DNA from: a virus
DNA length: 64,000 nucleotides
Direction: 5' to 3' (one strand)
Virus record (IMG/VR): IMGVR_UViG_3300025418_001265
Location: 1 to 64,000 of that record
Under the pieces are notes generated by a model. The model saw only the letters and a list, made by a program, of their open reading frames with translations, was not told the origin of the DNA and ran no database searches. Both the position numbers and the translations under genes were made by a program. Positions within the stretch are counted from its first letter, which is position 1, and the number at the start of each line of letters is the position of its first letter. Below, one piece after another: positions 34,351 through 43,884 of the stretch.

Positions 34351-37232
34351 TATAATATAGATGATAAGGATTGCTTCAATGTATATACTTCTGTTCTAAG
34401 TTCTTTTACAGCCTCAATAAGCACCGCTGTTAAGCGAGTATAATCAATACCTACGCATTCTTCTCCAACGCTTGTTGCACTAGTTGATACTACATAAGGT
34501 AATATAGGTAATACATCTTCTGCAATAAGACCGATTTGATTAGTAGCACTAGTATCTATTGTACTATCATATGCTACACCTGATAAAGAGTAAACCGTAT
34601 TTAAAGAATTACCAATTAAACTGTTTAATGGTCGTATATTAGTTTTATATTTTCTAGATGATGTTGTATTGTACGATACAGCTGTAACATTACCTGTACC
34701 GTCTACATAGAAGTTATTACCACCAGCATATACTGTGTGGCCGCCTATGCCTAGATAAACATCATTATAGAAACCTGCAACAGCATTAGCTATAAGCCCG
34801 CCATTTAATGTAAATGCACCACCACCAATAGTACCTGACGAACCATTTATATAACCACTACCATCAATACCGTATCCAGTAGATGCAATTGCAAAACCTC
34901 CAGGATTAGCGTTTACCCCTGCAAAGTTTACATATGAATTAGTGTTTAAGGTTTGATTAGCACCGGGGCCAGCAGATCCTTGAGCGCCTTGAGCACCTTG
35001 GCTACCAGTACCACCAGAACCACCTGAAGAACCTTGAGCGCCTTGTGCACCGGTACCAGTAGCACCTTGTGCGCCTTGTGCACCGGTTGAACCTTTTGCA
35101 CCTTGTGCTCCCTGAGCGCCAGATCCAGTAGCTCCTTGAGCGCCTTGTGGACCGGTACCACCAGTACCGCCTGTTGCACCTTGAGCACCTTGCGGTCCAA
35201 TACTACCGGTTGAACCTTTTGTACCTTGCGCACCTGTTGCACCTTGTGCGCCTTGCACTCCCGTAGAACCAGTTGCACCAGAGTAACCGGAATAACCTTG
35301 CGCTCCTGTGTTACCTGTTGAACCTTGAGCGCCGGTTGCACCTTGTGCACCGTTTATACCGGAATAACCGGATGGGCCTTGCGCTCCTGTGTTACCTGTT
35401 GAACCTTGAGCTCCAGTAGCTCCTTGCGCGCCTGTAGCTCCTTGTGCACCATTTACACCAGAATAACCGGAATAACCTTGTGAGCCTGCAGCACCCTGCG
35501 AACCCTGTGAACCTGTTGAACCTTGCGCTCCGGTAGCTCCTTGCGCGCCTGTCGAACCTTGACTACCGACCACTCCAGAGTAACCGGAATAACCTTGAGC
35601 GCCTTGTGCACCGGTAGAACCAGTTGCGCCTGTTGCTCCTTGAGAACCAGTAGCGCCTTGAGTACCGGCAGTACCTTGTGCGCCTTGAGGGCCTGTAAAA
35701 CCGCTTATACCAGAAAAACCAGAATAACCAGAAGTGCCTTGATTACCAGTAAACCCTTGGTTACCTATAGAACCTTGTGCTCCTTGAGCACCTTGAGTAC
35801 CAACAGTACCTGAGTAACCAGAATAGCCTTGAGAACCTGTAGCCCCTTGTGCGCCAGATGCACCTTGATAACCTATTACACCCTGAGCACCTAAACCACC
35901 CTGTGCACCGGTATTGCCTTGTGCACCAGTAGCGCCTTGAGCACCTTGAGCTCCTTGCGGGCCCGTGCCTTGCGGGCCGGTAGAGCCTTGAGCTCCTTGA
36001 GAACCTGTAGCTCCAGAATAACCAGAGTAACCTTGCGCGCCTTGTGGGCTGCCAGCTGCACCTTGCGGTCCTTGACCGCCTAAAATACCTTGTGCGCCTT
36101 GGGCGCCTTGAAAGCCTGAAAAACCAGATACGCCGCTGAAGCCGGTATAACCGCTTATACCGGTAGAGCCTTGAGCTCCCTGATTGCCTTGAAAACCATT
36201 AGAACCTTGTGCACCTTGTACGCCTGCAGAACCTGTAGAACCTTGTGCTCCTTGAGCACCCGTGGCCCCCTGAGCGCCTATGCTACCAATACTACCTTGT
36301 GCACCTACTGATCCACTAAAACCAGAATAACCAGAAATACCAGAAGTACCTTGAGTACCAATAGCTCCCTGTGCACCTTGGGGTCCAGATGGACTACCTG
36401 CAGGTCCTTGGGGTCCTGGAGAACCACTATAACCACTATAACCAGAAATACCACTAAAACCACTAAAGCTACTATAGCCGCTATAACCAGAGATACCAGA
36501 TTGACCGGATAAACCTATACCACTAAAACCTGATACACCACTAAAGCCCGATGCACCAGACAAGCCAGAATAACCTGAAGTACTAATACCACTATAACCG
36601 GATATACCACTAAAACCTGAACTACCGGTATCTCCTTTAATTTTACCTACATTAGTAAACCCATATAAACTACCAGGTGCAGATGAATTTGAATAAACCC
36701 ATAAATCACCTGTATCCTCTGCAACAATACCGTCTCCTAAAGTAGGTGTTGGATCGATACCTGAGAAACCAGAAACTGAAGCTGTAGCAACAGAACCGAT
36801 AATAGTTACTGATGTACCGTTTTTACCGGAAATACCAGACCAACCAGAAATACCGGACCAGCCTGAAGTACCTTGAGCGCCTTGCGCGCCATTTGAACCA
36901 CTAAAACCAGAAAAACCTTGAGCGCCTTGAGCACCTGTTGCGCCTTGTGCTCCAGTACCACCCTGAGCACCTTGTGCACCGTTAATACCATTGGTTCCGT
37001 TAGTACCATTAACCCCAGAGTAACCTGAATAACCTAAACCTTGAGGTCCTTGTGGTCCAGTAGCGCCACTATAGCCAGAATAGCCTGAATAACCAGAATA
37101 ACCTGACGTACCACCAGGAGCACCTTGTGAACCTGTAATACCTGGAAAACCAGAAAAACCACTAAAACCGGAATAACCTGAAGCAGCTGCTGCAGGTATC
37201 ATTTGAATTTGATTGACAGTAGTTAGTGCCAT
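34350..37232 (-). CDS. Long collagen-like fibre with S74 chaperone
   Basis: 960 residues. Gly-X-Y triplets occupy about residues 17-141 and 199-759, mostly GAQ, GAT and GYS types. Between them is a 55-residue module, GKNGTSVTIIGSVA then EDTGDLWVYSN and VGKIKGDTG, also found twice in 52956-57035. After the triplets comes a beta head and the S74 chaperone: TTSSRKYKTNI (Ser and Lys five apart), QIGLIAEDVLPILPYVV and VGIDYTRLTAVLIEAVKELR. It is a trimer-forming tail fibre, self-trimmed at the C-terminus. It overlaps the downstream gene by one base and follows 37234-38262 by one. Confidence 0.9.
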   Translation of the reverse strand: MALTTVNQIQMIPAAAASGYSGFSGFSGFPGITGSQGAPGGTSGYSGYSGYSGYSGATGPQGPQGLGYSGYSGVNGTNGTNGINGAQGAQGGTGAQGATGAQGAQGFSGFSGSNGAQGAQGTSGWSGISGWSGISGKNGTSVTIIGSVATASVSGFSGIDPTPTLGDGIVAEDTGDLWVYSNSSAPGSLYGFTNVGKIKGDTGSSGFSGISGYSGISTSGYSGLSGASGFSGVSGFSGIGLSGQSGISGYSGYSSFSGFSGISGYSGYSGSPGPQGPAGSPSGPQGAQGAIGTQGTSGISGYSGFSGSVGAQGSIGSIGAQGATGAQGAQGSTGSAGVQGAQGSNGFQGNQGAQGSTGISGYTGFSGVSGFSGFQGAQGAQGILGGQGPQGAAGSPQGAQGYSGYSGATGSQGAQGSTGPQGTGPQGAQGAQGATGAQGNTGAQGGLGAQGVIGYQGASGAQGATGSQGYSGYSGTVGTQGAQGAQGSIGNQGFTGNQGTSGYSGFSGISGFTGPQGAQGTAGTQGATGSQGATGATGSTGAQGAQGYSGYSGVVGSQGSTGAQGATGAQGSTGSQGSQGAAGSQGYSGYSGVNGAQGATGAQGATGAQGSTGNTGAQGPSGYSGINGAQGATGAQGSTGNTGAQGYSGYSGATGSTGVQGAQGATGAQGTKGSTGSIGPQGAQGATGGTGGTGPQGAQGATGSGAQGAQGAKGSTGAQGAQGATGTGAQGAQGSSGGSGGTGSQGAQGAQGSAGPGANQTLNTNSYVNFAGVNANPGGFAIASTGYGIDGSGYINGSSGTIGGGAFTLNGGLIANAVAGFYNDVYLGIGGHTVYAGGNNFYVDGTGNVTAVSYNTTSSRKYKTNIRPLNSLIGNSLNTVYSLSGVAYDSTIDTSATNQIGLIAEDVLPILPYVVSTSATSVGEECVGIDYTRLTAVLIEAVKELRTEVYTLKQSLSSIL
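34955..36635 (-). repeat. Long Gly-X-Y coding repeat
   Basis: About 560 codons with Gly at every third position, dominated by GAQ, GAT, GYS and GST triplets, inside 34350-37232. DNA copies are degenerate because Ala, Gly, Ser and Thr codons vary. Confidence 0.9.
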
Positions 37233-37233
37233 A

Positions 37234-38262
37234 TTATGAAGTTGGAGCTACAATGACTATTTCTGCACCAGCAGGCGGTATACCTGAAAATTGTATTTGA
37301 CTGTTTTGTACGCTAATTATATAAGCAGCTCCAGGTGTTTGTAACAAACCATCTATTGAAACTCTATACAAAGAGGCATCAGTTTTGGTAATACCAGTTA
37401 AGGTAAATGTGGAACTAGCTCCATCTCCGGTATATACATATACATTGCTCATTGCTGTGTTATTACTTATAGTTGTGCCTACGAAACCAGAAACTCCGTA
37501 GCAAGGATTTAAGGTGTTTGCAGATTGCAAAGCACTTAATATTAAACCTAACAAATACTCAGAAGGCACTGCATATAATGATGTTTCATAATCACTTGCA
37601 CTAAAGCCTTCCGAAAACGTTGTGTATTGGTTAATATCTACGCTAGGGTCCCGATCAAAGTAATTAGCTGTATCGTACAGTTCTTCAATTTCTACACTAA
37701 AAGTATCCGTTATATCACTTAGTTTAGGAAGATACTGTAATAGATTACCGTTTGTAACAATTAAACCGGTATTGCCGGAATCAGTTCTTTGGGTAAAAAC
37801 ACTGAGGATATAAGAGTAAAATAAACTCTCTAAATAACCATTAGTACCTAATAAGTTATATTTTAACTTGGAATAAACTATGTTGCTCCTACGTTCAGCT
37901 AGGTAACGTGATACGTCTTTTAGTTTACGGGCATAGTATGTAACAGCTGCCTGTAAGTCTAAGTCATCGCTATAATTGATAGCACTAAAAAATTGTTGTT
38001 CTTCAGGGTTACGAGTTGATAATCCAAGCTGTTTTAAGAAGTCTACATATAAACTCTTAACATACAAAAACATAGCGCCTGGAGTATTGGCCCTATTTTT
38101 ATACCATTCTTTTAAGTACTTGTTATACTGCTCAATTTGAGCTTTATTATCTATATTAGTATTATTAGCTTTCCATTCCTGAAAACTGTACGGATTTCCT
38201 GTATCTGTTTCAGTAGTAAGAGTGGTGGGTTTAGCTAAAGACTGTATGTTGATAACAGGCAT
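37234..38262 (-). CDS. Putative fibre-attachment or baseplate protein
   Basis: 342 residues. The N-terminal two thirds are helical and charged (NKAQIEQYNKYLKEWYKNR, YYARKLKDVSRYLAERR), unusual here, where most neighbours are beta-rich. The last 70 residues (YVYTGDGASSTFTL, YRVSIDGLLQTPGAAY, IQFSGIPPAGAEIVIVAP) form a small beta domain common at the ends of phage tail proteins. The ATG follows a TGTAAGTA box by six bases. It could join fibre to baseplate; this is inference. Confidence 0.6.
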   Translation of the reverse strand: MPVINIQSLAKPTTLTTETDTGNPYSFQEWKANNTNIDNKAQIEQYNKYLKEWYKNRANTPGAMFLYVKSLYVDFLKQLGLSTRNPEEQQFFSAINYSDDLDLQAAVTYYARKLKDVSRYLAERRSNIVYSKLKYNLLGTNGYLESLFYSYILSVFTQRTDSGNTGLIVTNGNLLQYLPKLSDITDTFSVEIEELYDTANYFDRDPSVDINQYTTFSEGFSASDYETSLYAVPSEYLLGLILSALQSANTLNPCYGVSGFVGTTISNNTAMSNVYVYTGDGASSTFTLTGITKTDASLYRVSIDGLLQTPGAAYIISVQNSQIQFSGIPPAGAEIVIVAPTS

Positions 38263-38268
38263 TAGTAA

Positions 38269-38276
38269 TACTTACA
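38269..38276 (-). promoter_or_regulatory. Late-promoter-like box TGTAAGTA
   Basis: Six bases before the ATG at 38262, minus strand. Confidence 0.45.
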
Positions 38277-38290
38277 GGCAGAGTATGATT

Positions 38291-38524
38291 TTACCATTTT
38301 CCTGCAGGGCATTTTGATGCTTCTAGTCTTACTTTTAGGTTCATCATACAACCGCATTTATTGCATATGCCGTGATCTGTAAGCTCTGGACAACCAGCAC
38401 ATATACCTATACGGCTTAATTGCTTGTTATCTTCAGCTAAAACAGCGCCTTGCTGTCTATACACTCTTACAGCATTGATAATAGTTTCGGTAAGATTAAA
38501 TGCGCTTGTTTTAAGTGTAGCCAC
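38291..38524 (-). CDS. Small zinc-ribbon-like protein
   Basis: 77 residues with the C-terminal cysteine set CAGCPEL, CNKCGCMMNLK and KCPAGKW. Six to seven cysteines in CxxC pairs suit a zinc ribbon. I know this pattern as a small conserved protein among fibre genes of marine T4-like phages, with unknown function. The start is GTG (38524); no ATG is nearby. Minus-strand AGTAAGTT lies at 38530-38537, five bases before the start. Confidence 0.65.
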   Translation of the reverse strand: MATLKTSAFNLTETIINAVRVYRQQGAVLAEDNKQLSRIGICAGCPELTDHGICNKCGCMMNLKVRLEASKCPAGKW

Positions 38525-38537
38525 ACTTTAACTTACT

Positions 38538-39611
38538 TTACAGTCCTAATTTTGCATTAAGAGCAGCAACCTGAGCCTGTAATGTCTTTACAGCTTCAAC
38601 AAGTACCACTACAACACGGCTGTAATCGATACTTCTTGGATTACCGTCTGCAATTTGTACAACTGAAGGTAATACTGGGTAAACGTCTTCAGCTAAGAAA
38701 CCAATTTCATTAGTTAAACTTGGATATGTAATGCTATCGTAGGTTACACCTGATAATTGTGAAATTACCAATGAAGCATTAATTGAATTGTTTAATGGCT
38801 GAATGTTGGTCTTAACTGCACGTGTTGAAGTCGAGTTAAACGATGTTGCGTCGAATTCACCGGCAGATGTTAAAAATGCTAATGTTGTACCAGGGACGTT
38901 AGCCTGGAAGAATGTAACAACAGCATTATTTGCTGTAGCACCACCTGTACCGCCCCAAACTACTAATGTATTAACTGCAGCTGAAAGAGCCTGTGTATTA
39001 GCAGTACCGTTCGGTCCTACCTGATGGCTTATTGCAGAAATGTTACCACCGTTAGTAATATTAACGTTACCAGCAACCTGTAAAGGAGCGTTAGAAGTAC
39101 CGCCAGTATTAATACCGATATAACCGGTTGTTGGGTTCTGGAAAATATTAGCAGCACTTAATGAACTTGCACCTATAAATACTGCTAAAGCTCCGGAAGT
39201 GCCTGTACCAGCAAATGCACCAGAGAAGCCTGAATAACCAGAAGCACCTTGCGCGCCTGTAGAACCAGTAGCACCTTGAGCGCCTGCTGTACCTGTTGCA
39301 CCTTGATTACCTTGAAAACCTTGAGCACCTTGTGCACCAGTTGCACCTGTAGCACCCTGAGCGCCGTTAGTACCGTTTGTACCTGAAAAACCTGAAGTAC
39401 CAGTTGCGCCTTGAGCGCCAGCTGCACCCTGCGCGCCTTGAGCACCATTTGAACCAGTAGATCCTTTAACACCAGAGTAACCAGAAATACCTTGAGCTCC
39501 TTGTGTTCCGGTAGCGCCTTGTGCGCCAGTTAAACCTGTAGCGCCTTGAGCTCCCTGAGCGCCGTAGCCTGAATATCCTGAATATGCGTTTGCTGGATTA
39601 AAATATGCCAT
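38538..39611 (-). CDS. Short collagen-like fibre with S74 chaperone
   Basis: 357 residues. Triplets [12 protein letters not shown] and similar run over about residues 14-137. A beta head ([18 protein letters not shown]) follows, with the S74 chaperone at the C-terminus: [10 protein letters not shown] (Ser then Lys five residues on), [17 protein letters not shown] and [19 protein letters not shown], ending in a short coiled coil. Shortest of the five S74 fibres in the window. It may be an appendage or whisker. Upstream box ACTAAATA lies 19 bases before the ATG. Confidence 0.9.
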   Translation of the reverse strand: MAYFNPANAYSGYSGYGAQGAQGATGLTGAQGATGTQGAQGISGYSGVKGSTGSNGAQGAQGAAGAQGATGTSGFSGTNGTNGAQGATGATGAQGAQGFQGNQGATGTAGAQGATGSTGAQGASGYSGFSGAFAGTGTSGALAVFIGASSLSAANIFQNPTTGYIGINTGGTSNAPLQVAGNVNITNGGNISAISHQVGPNGTANTQALSAAVNTLVVWGGTGGATANNAVVTFFQANVPGTTLAFLTSAGEFDATSFNSTSTRAVKTNIQPLNNSINASLVISQLSGVTYDSITYPSLTNEIGFLAEDVYPVLPSVVQIADGNPRSIDYSRVVVVLVEAVKTLQAQVAALNAKLGL

Positions 39612-39630
39612 AGTAGTATTGGTTGTTAAT

Positions 39631-39638
39631 TATTTAGT
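39631..39638 (-). promoter_or_regulatory. Late-promoter-like box ACTAAATA
   Basis: 19 bases before the ATG at 39611, minus strand; inside the loop of an imperfect GTAGTATT/AATACTAC repeat (39613-39650). Confidence 0.45.
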
Positions 39639-39694
39639 AAAAAATACTACAGTTTATATGGGTTTTGAGTTAAAAATAAACGGATATGTCAAAA

Positions 39695-39827
39695 CTAAAA
39701 AACAGAAGCAAATCCACCTTCAAAACCGTGAGAATGTTGTTGCGCTCCAAACTTTCTAATATAACGTAAACCAAATTCAGCTTTTTCTGTTAACTCATAT
39801 GCAAATCCAACTTTATAAGTTTTTCAT
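39695..39827 (-). pseudogene. Broken small frame resembling an outer-membrane hairpin
   Basis: Downstream of the membrane-protein gene the minus strand reads KTYKVGFAYELTEKAEFG then LRYIRKFGAQQHSHGFEG and GFASVF before a TAG stop, in the frame of the preceding stop codon. The pattern is that of paired outer-membrane beta strands ending in Phe. An ATG at 39827 overlaps the stop TGA of the transporter gene, but from it the frame ends after four codons. Removing one base from the A5 run (39820-39824) would join ATG AAA to this frame and give a 43-residue protein. It is either a decayed fragment or a homopolymer error. Confidence 0.45.
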
Positions 39828-40891
39828 TTAATAAAAGTAAAAATAGCTGCAGTTAATAAAAGTAAAAATGCCCAGGTACCTAATGCTTTATAATATGTGG
39901 ATAGAGGGGTACCAAAGTAACGTTTACCAATCATAACACATTCGTGCATTGGAGTTAAAAGATAACCACAATAATCTAATGCAAAAAACCATAGTAGATA
40001 CTGTCTACCGAATACTGTTGTAGCTAATACTGTTAGTGCAGCAAACTTACCGTCACTACCCATACTAAAGCTAGCAGCAAATAGTAACATACTAATAATG
40101 TACATACCACTAAACGTGTGCGGATTTAATCCCCAGCTTCTTATAGCGTATTCAATCCAGACTCTGTGCTCTTGCATATAACCAGAAGTAAAAAATATAA
40201 CACCGATTAATGCAATAGTAGTCCAGTTAACATAACTACTAATCTTTTTCCAACTATATGTCTTAGTAATATATAGATAATAAGCTAGTAGAGCACCGAA
40301 GATAGGAAACACTAACTCTGGGCCTTCTCCTCCAAGTAGCATATACGTAAGAACAGCAGCAATAAACGGTATTACGTTTTTGATAAAATTACCAGCGCCA
40401 AGATTTTCTTGAGGTGTAATCTCTATTTCGTCTTCTTTAATAACAAAGAATAAATAGTAAAAAATAAATGCAGCACTAACAGCTATCAACGGCCATAACA
40501 TTTTTAACCATACTGCATATGTAATACCAAACGCAGCCATTGGTAGTATTACTGGTTTCTCAATAGGAGACCACATATAATAGTGATGGGTGGTAAGGAA
40601 GTCGATAGGTCCAAGTTTTTGACGTGCTTTTACATCTTTCTCCTTTGAAGCTGTTGCTGTATCTAATATACCTGCACTAACTGTACTTCTACCTTCTAGG
40701 GGCAATATACCACTAATAAGACTAATAACAGCAATAACTAACTTGTTACTTTTAAGTTTAAATTTTAACCATCCATACGTACACCCGAATAGGTTATGCT
40801 CTTTGGCAATACCCGCTACTACCATAATAGTAAAGAGTACAAAGAGATAGATTTCGTCTCCGAGATAAAAACGGTCTAAAAAGACACTCAT
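39824..40891 (-). CDS. Polytopic membrane protein, IT-superfamily/DUF401-like
   Basis: A 355-residue inner-membrane protein with about ten hydrophobic segments. SLISGILPLEGRSTVSAGILD recalls the Pro-Gly hairpin segment of DUF401 and other anion transporters of the IT superfamily, and SMGSDGKFAALTVLATTVFG a matching motif in the second half. Exact substrate and family are uncertain. No signal peptide is seen. A multi-pass transporter inside a phage fibre cluster is odd. Together with the neighbouring U32-like/methyltransferase fusion it may form an accessory metabolic pair. It is separated by 14 bases from that gene. Confidence 0.6.
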   Translation of the reverse strand: MSVFLDRFYLGDEIYLFVLFTIMVVAGIAKEHNLFGCTYGWLKFKLKSNKLVIAVISLISGILPLEGRSTVSAGILDTATASKEKDVKARQKLGPIDFLTTHHYYMWSPIEKPVILPMAAFGITYAVWLKMLWPLIAVSAAFIFYYLFFVIKEDEIEITPQENLGAGNFIKNVIPFIAAVLTYMLLGGEGPELVFPIFGALLAYYLYITKTYSWKKISSYVNWTTIALIGVIFFTSGYMQEHRVWIEYAIRSWGLNPHTFSGMYIISMLLFAASFSMGSDGKFAALTVLATTVFGRQYLLWFFALDYCGYLLTPMHECVMIGKRYFGTPLSTYYKALGTWAFLLLLTAAIFTFIK

Positions 40892-40905
40892 AGCTATATT
40901 TTATA

Positions 40906-42540
40906 TTATTTCTTTACAATAGCCAGGTAAAAACCATTCCACCACATATCAGGATCTTCTAAATCATTTAATAATATCTTATCGTATATTACTTCTAAAC
41001 TAGCATCAGCAATACCGCGTTTAGCACCATTAACTACCCCATCAAAATTTGCATCATCAAATATAAGAACAGCTTCATCTACTAGCTTATCTGCAAAGTA
41101 CATTATAGCTTGATAGTTAGCTTCTTCACTATGATCTGCATCATAAAAGAAAAAGTCTATATTACCAATATCAGATTTTTCGACTTGTAAGAAGTGACTG
41201 TTAAATACCTTTAAAGTATTATTACCTTTATACTTTTTAGCATTCTCAATAAACTTTTCTTTCGAAGATTCAAGATCTACCTTACCATTAGCAGATTTGG
41301 TTTGTTCTTGCCAATGATCGACTGCATATGCCTTGAGATTATTATCTTTAATGGTAGCGCAAAATGTACCACCATTTAACACACCTACTTCGAGGTAACC
41401 TGTCGATATTTTACCAATACCGTTCAATAGCTGTTTCATTTTGTCTGAAGTAATACCCTCTACAGTATCACCTATCGGTTGGTTAACAGTGTCTATTAGT
41501 AACTGAGTTACCTTTTCAACTTTCTTATTGTTTTTATTACCCTTGGCTCTCCATACTTTTGTACAGTAATCACAATCCCAACAGTTAAACTTACACGTCT
41601 TAATCTTTTGACGCCAAGTGTTTATAGGTTTTTCTATTAAGTTCGTGTCTTCTATATAAGGCTCGAAACCACTGAACAGTATTTCTTCTTTATTGGCAAA
41701 CCTACGAATAATGTCCATTGTCTCATTAAGACGGTTACTATTCTCTCTACCGTGCATTTTAATCGTATCAATACCTAGCTCTAAAAACTCTAACCAATCT
41801 TCTCTCCAAGGTGGAAAGTTAGCATTAGTTAACTGTACAGCTGAATCTTGAGTCTGCCATTTAGGGCAACTAACTCTACTAATAGGATCTGTAAAGTACT
41901 GATTGCCTGTTGTTCTAGTATTATTAAAGTGGTAATGCTCATCCATTACAGGGCACCCGCCTACACAACCTTCATTAGCTAATAAAGATAGCTTGATACC
42001 GTATTTGTCTTTAACTCTTTTTATCTCTCTAAGTCTATCGTGATCTCTCATAAGAACACGATCAAGGTTAACATAGTTGAACCCGGCCTGAGCTAAAGCA
42101 GCTACTTCTCTTGGTTCTTTAACCGCTCTTAAAATAGTGTTCTTAACAAATAGTTCTGGAAAGTTATGTTTAACCTGTTTAGTTAACATCCAGTGTGTAT
42201 GGGGTAGGGTACAAGACCTTATACCAGCATCATATAAAGGTTTAAAGTTTTTTATCCAAGTCTCTAAGTTCTTTTGACTAGCTCGTACTGATATATTATT
42301 AAATGTAGCAGATACAGTTATACCTGTTTCTTTTTGTACATATAAAGCTGTTTCAATAGCAAACTGATGTGCATCTTTTTGTACAAACACATCACCCATT
42401 GCATCTTGCAAGAAAGGATCAATACGACAAGTAAAATATATGTCGTATATATAATCTTTATACTCTTTACAGAACTCTAAAAACGTGTAGAACTGTTGTT
42501 CTGTAAGCTTAGGGTTAAGAGGTATACTAAATATCTTCAC
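40906..42540 (-). CDS. U32-like iron-sulfur barrel fused to methyltransferase domain
   Basis: 544 residues. The first 330 have the shape of a TIM barrel of the peptidase U32/UbiU type. SLLANEGCVGGCPVMDEHYHF (Cys192, Cys196) and Cys225 would hold one cluster, and CKFNCWDCDYC (Cys316, 320, 323, 326) gives four more cysteines, with CxxxCxxC spacing. Residues about 345-544 are a class I methyltransferase-like domain: YLEVGVLNGGTF (382-393), KAYAVDHW, DFFFYDADHSEE and AVLIFDDANF. UbiU-type proteins perform oxygen-independent hydroxylation or similar chemistry; whether this one does is unknown. The fusion, in a phage, is unusual. It ends 14 bases before the membrane-protein gene and overlaps 42527-43237. 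Confidence 0.7.
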   Translation of the reverse strand: MKIFSIPLNPKLTEQQFYTFLEFCKEYKDYIYDIYFTCRIDPFLQDAMGDVFVQKDAHQFAIETALYVQKETGITVSATFNNISVRASQKNLETWIKNFKPLYDAGIRSCTLPHTHWMLTKQVKHNFPELFVKNTILRAVKEPREVAALAQAGFNYVNLDRVLMRDHDRLREIKRVKDKYGIKLSLLANEGCVGGCPVMDEHYHFNNTRTTGNQYFTDPISRVSCPKWQTQDSAVQLTNANFPPWREDWLEFLELGIDTIKMHGRENSNRLNETMDIIRRFANKEEILFSGFEPYIEDTNLIEKPINTWRQKIKTCKFNCWDCDYCTKVWRAKGNKNNKKVEKVTQLLIDTVNQPIGDTVEGITSDKMKQLLNGIGKISTGYLEVGVLNGGTFCATIKDNNLKAYAVDHWQEQTKSANGKVDLESSKEKFIENAKKYKGNNTLKVFNSHFLQVEKSDIGNIDFFFYDADHSEEANYQAIMYFADKLVDEAVLIFDDANFDGVVNGAKRGIADASLEVIYDKILLNDLEDPDMWWNGFYLAIVKK

Positions 42541-43237
42541 TCTTGGTCTTGGCTTCGATCTTTAACTGATCTTTAGCAACATCATCAATATAAGCTAAAT
42601 CGGTTCCTTTTGAACCTATTAACTGCTTCATTGTTGCTTGACCAATAGCATCGATACCTTTACCTAACACGCCGTTGTATTTAATAGCTAACTGAAGTGT
42701 TTCTTTAACATCTGTTAAAGGCATCATTAAAATCGAATCTAAGTTACCTTGACCGATACGACCGATAGTATTTAAGTCCATTGCAGCCTGTTTAGCCATT
42801 CTTGTAATCCAGTACTCGCGTTCTAGCTCTTCATTGTTGTCTTTATATTTCTCTAAACTCTGCATATCTGGACACATTGATCTTACCATATCAGAAAACA
42901 TATCAATTTCATTTTGACACATTTTCTCTTTCTTGTCATACATATGAATGTCCCAAACTGCTTGCTCTAAGTCTACCTGTAATATTTGTTTTTTAAGATC
43001 ATCAAACTCATTATCGATATCTCTTTGTAACATTTGTTTTTCGATAATACGCTTTTTACGCTGACGTTGAACCTGTTTTAACATACCGTTACGATTGTCA
43101 ATCTCTAATAAAGCTTGACGCACTCTGCGGTAATCTGTTACCTGAGAATTTACAACAAAATAACGAGCCTGAAAATCGGACATACCGATAGAGTTTTCGT
43201 TTTCATCGACAAATTTAATAATATCTTCGTTTTCCAT
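42527..43237 (-). CDS. Helical virion or assembly protein
   Basis: 236 residues, mostly helix and highly charged, with a coiled-coil-like middle (LKQVQRQRKKRIIEKQML, then RDIDNEFDDLKKQILQVDLEQA). No enzyme motif is seen. I recognise the general type as structural proteins of T4-like phages but cannot name it. The start is taken at ATG 43237, two bases behind the upstream stop; a TTG six codons earlier is possible. It overlaps the U32-like fusion gene by 14 bases at its end. Confidence 0.6.
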   Translation of the reverse strand: MENEDIIKFVDENENSIGMSDFQARYFVVNSQVTDYRRVRQALLEIDNRNGMLKQVQRQRKKRIIEKQMLQRDIDNEFDDLKKQILQVDLEQAVWDIHMYDKKEKMCQNEIDMFSDMVRSMCPDMQSLEKYKDNNEELEREYWITRMAKQAAMDLNTIGRIGQGNLDSILMMPLTDVKETLQLAIKYNGVLGKGIDAIGQATMKQLIGSKGTDLAYIDDVAKDQLKIEAKTKSEDI

Positions 43238-43238
43238 A

Positions 43239-43871
43239 TTAGAATTGGTATCCAAATTTTACTTTTTCTTTTCTAGCGTTTCTAGTATCATCCCAAAGTC
43301 CTTTTCTACTAGCAAGATCCTTTGTCATTTCGTGACCAAGTACCGTTTCTCGTGCTTCAACGTGATCATCAATAGAAGATAAACTATCTGCCTGTGTTAA
43401 CAATTCGGCGTGTTTATCTGCGTCATAAGCAGGTCTTTCAGTGCTATCAAGATTAGGTAAACCTAAACGTCTATCTTCCATTTCTTGATCAATGTGTAAC
43501 TTATGAGCTTTCTTCATTAGTGATATAGTAGCTGCTGTCATATCATCAGTCAAGTAAATTTTTGTTTTTCTGCTACCTTTTGCTAACTCATCAGCATCCG
43601 GTTCTAATCCTTCTAGATCGGAATATGCTTTACGGTAACCACGAGTTTCAGCATAAAACTTATGAGCAGACAGTGCTTCAACTTCAGTCAACTCTACCAT
43701 AGGTATTGTCTTTGGTATGCCTTCAAAAGGATGTGCTTCGTAAGCACTTAATGTTGCAATAGCAGTATCGGTTGCAAGGCTGACAATATTAAAATTATCA
43801 ATACCTGTTATAACGGTCATACCATCAATATTAGGTATGTATCGGAAAAATTTAGTAAGATAATAATTCAT
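43239..43871 (-). CDS. Hypothetical helical phage protein
   Basis: 210 residues from the ATG at 43871 (a GTG 13 codons earlier would overlap the next gene). It is soluble and helical in the second half (TAATISLMKKAHKLHIDQEM, EARETVLGHEMTKDL), with a beta N-terminal part. No family recognised. It lies between the coiled-coil protein and two surface-protein paralogues in one unit, so a structural or assembly role is likely. Confidence 0.55.
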   Translation of the reverse strand: MNYYLTKFFRYIPNIDGMTVITGIDNFNIVSLATDTAIATLSAYEAHPFEGIPKTIPMVELTEVEALSAHKFYAETRGYRKAYSDLEGLEPDADELAKGSRKTKIYLTDDMTAATISLMKKAHKLHIDQEMEDRRLGLPNLDSTERPAYDADKHAELLTQADSLSSIDDHVEARETVLGHEMTKDLASRKGLWDDTRNARKEKVKFGYQF

Positions 43872-43884
43872 ATTCGTTAAATAG

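Noticed and set aside
39612-39660. GTAGTATT/AATACTAC inverted repeat as a terminator
   Set aside because: The loop is 22 bases, no T-run follows, and a late box lies in the loop; a promoter reading is better.
40906-42540. Calling the first domain a radical SAM enzyme because of CKFNCWDC
   Set aside because: The CxxxCxxC lies after the barrel, not after the first strand, and the GGE motif is missing. A U32-type cluster layout fits better.
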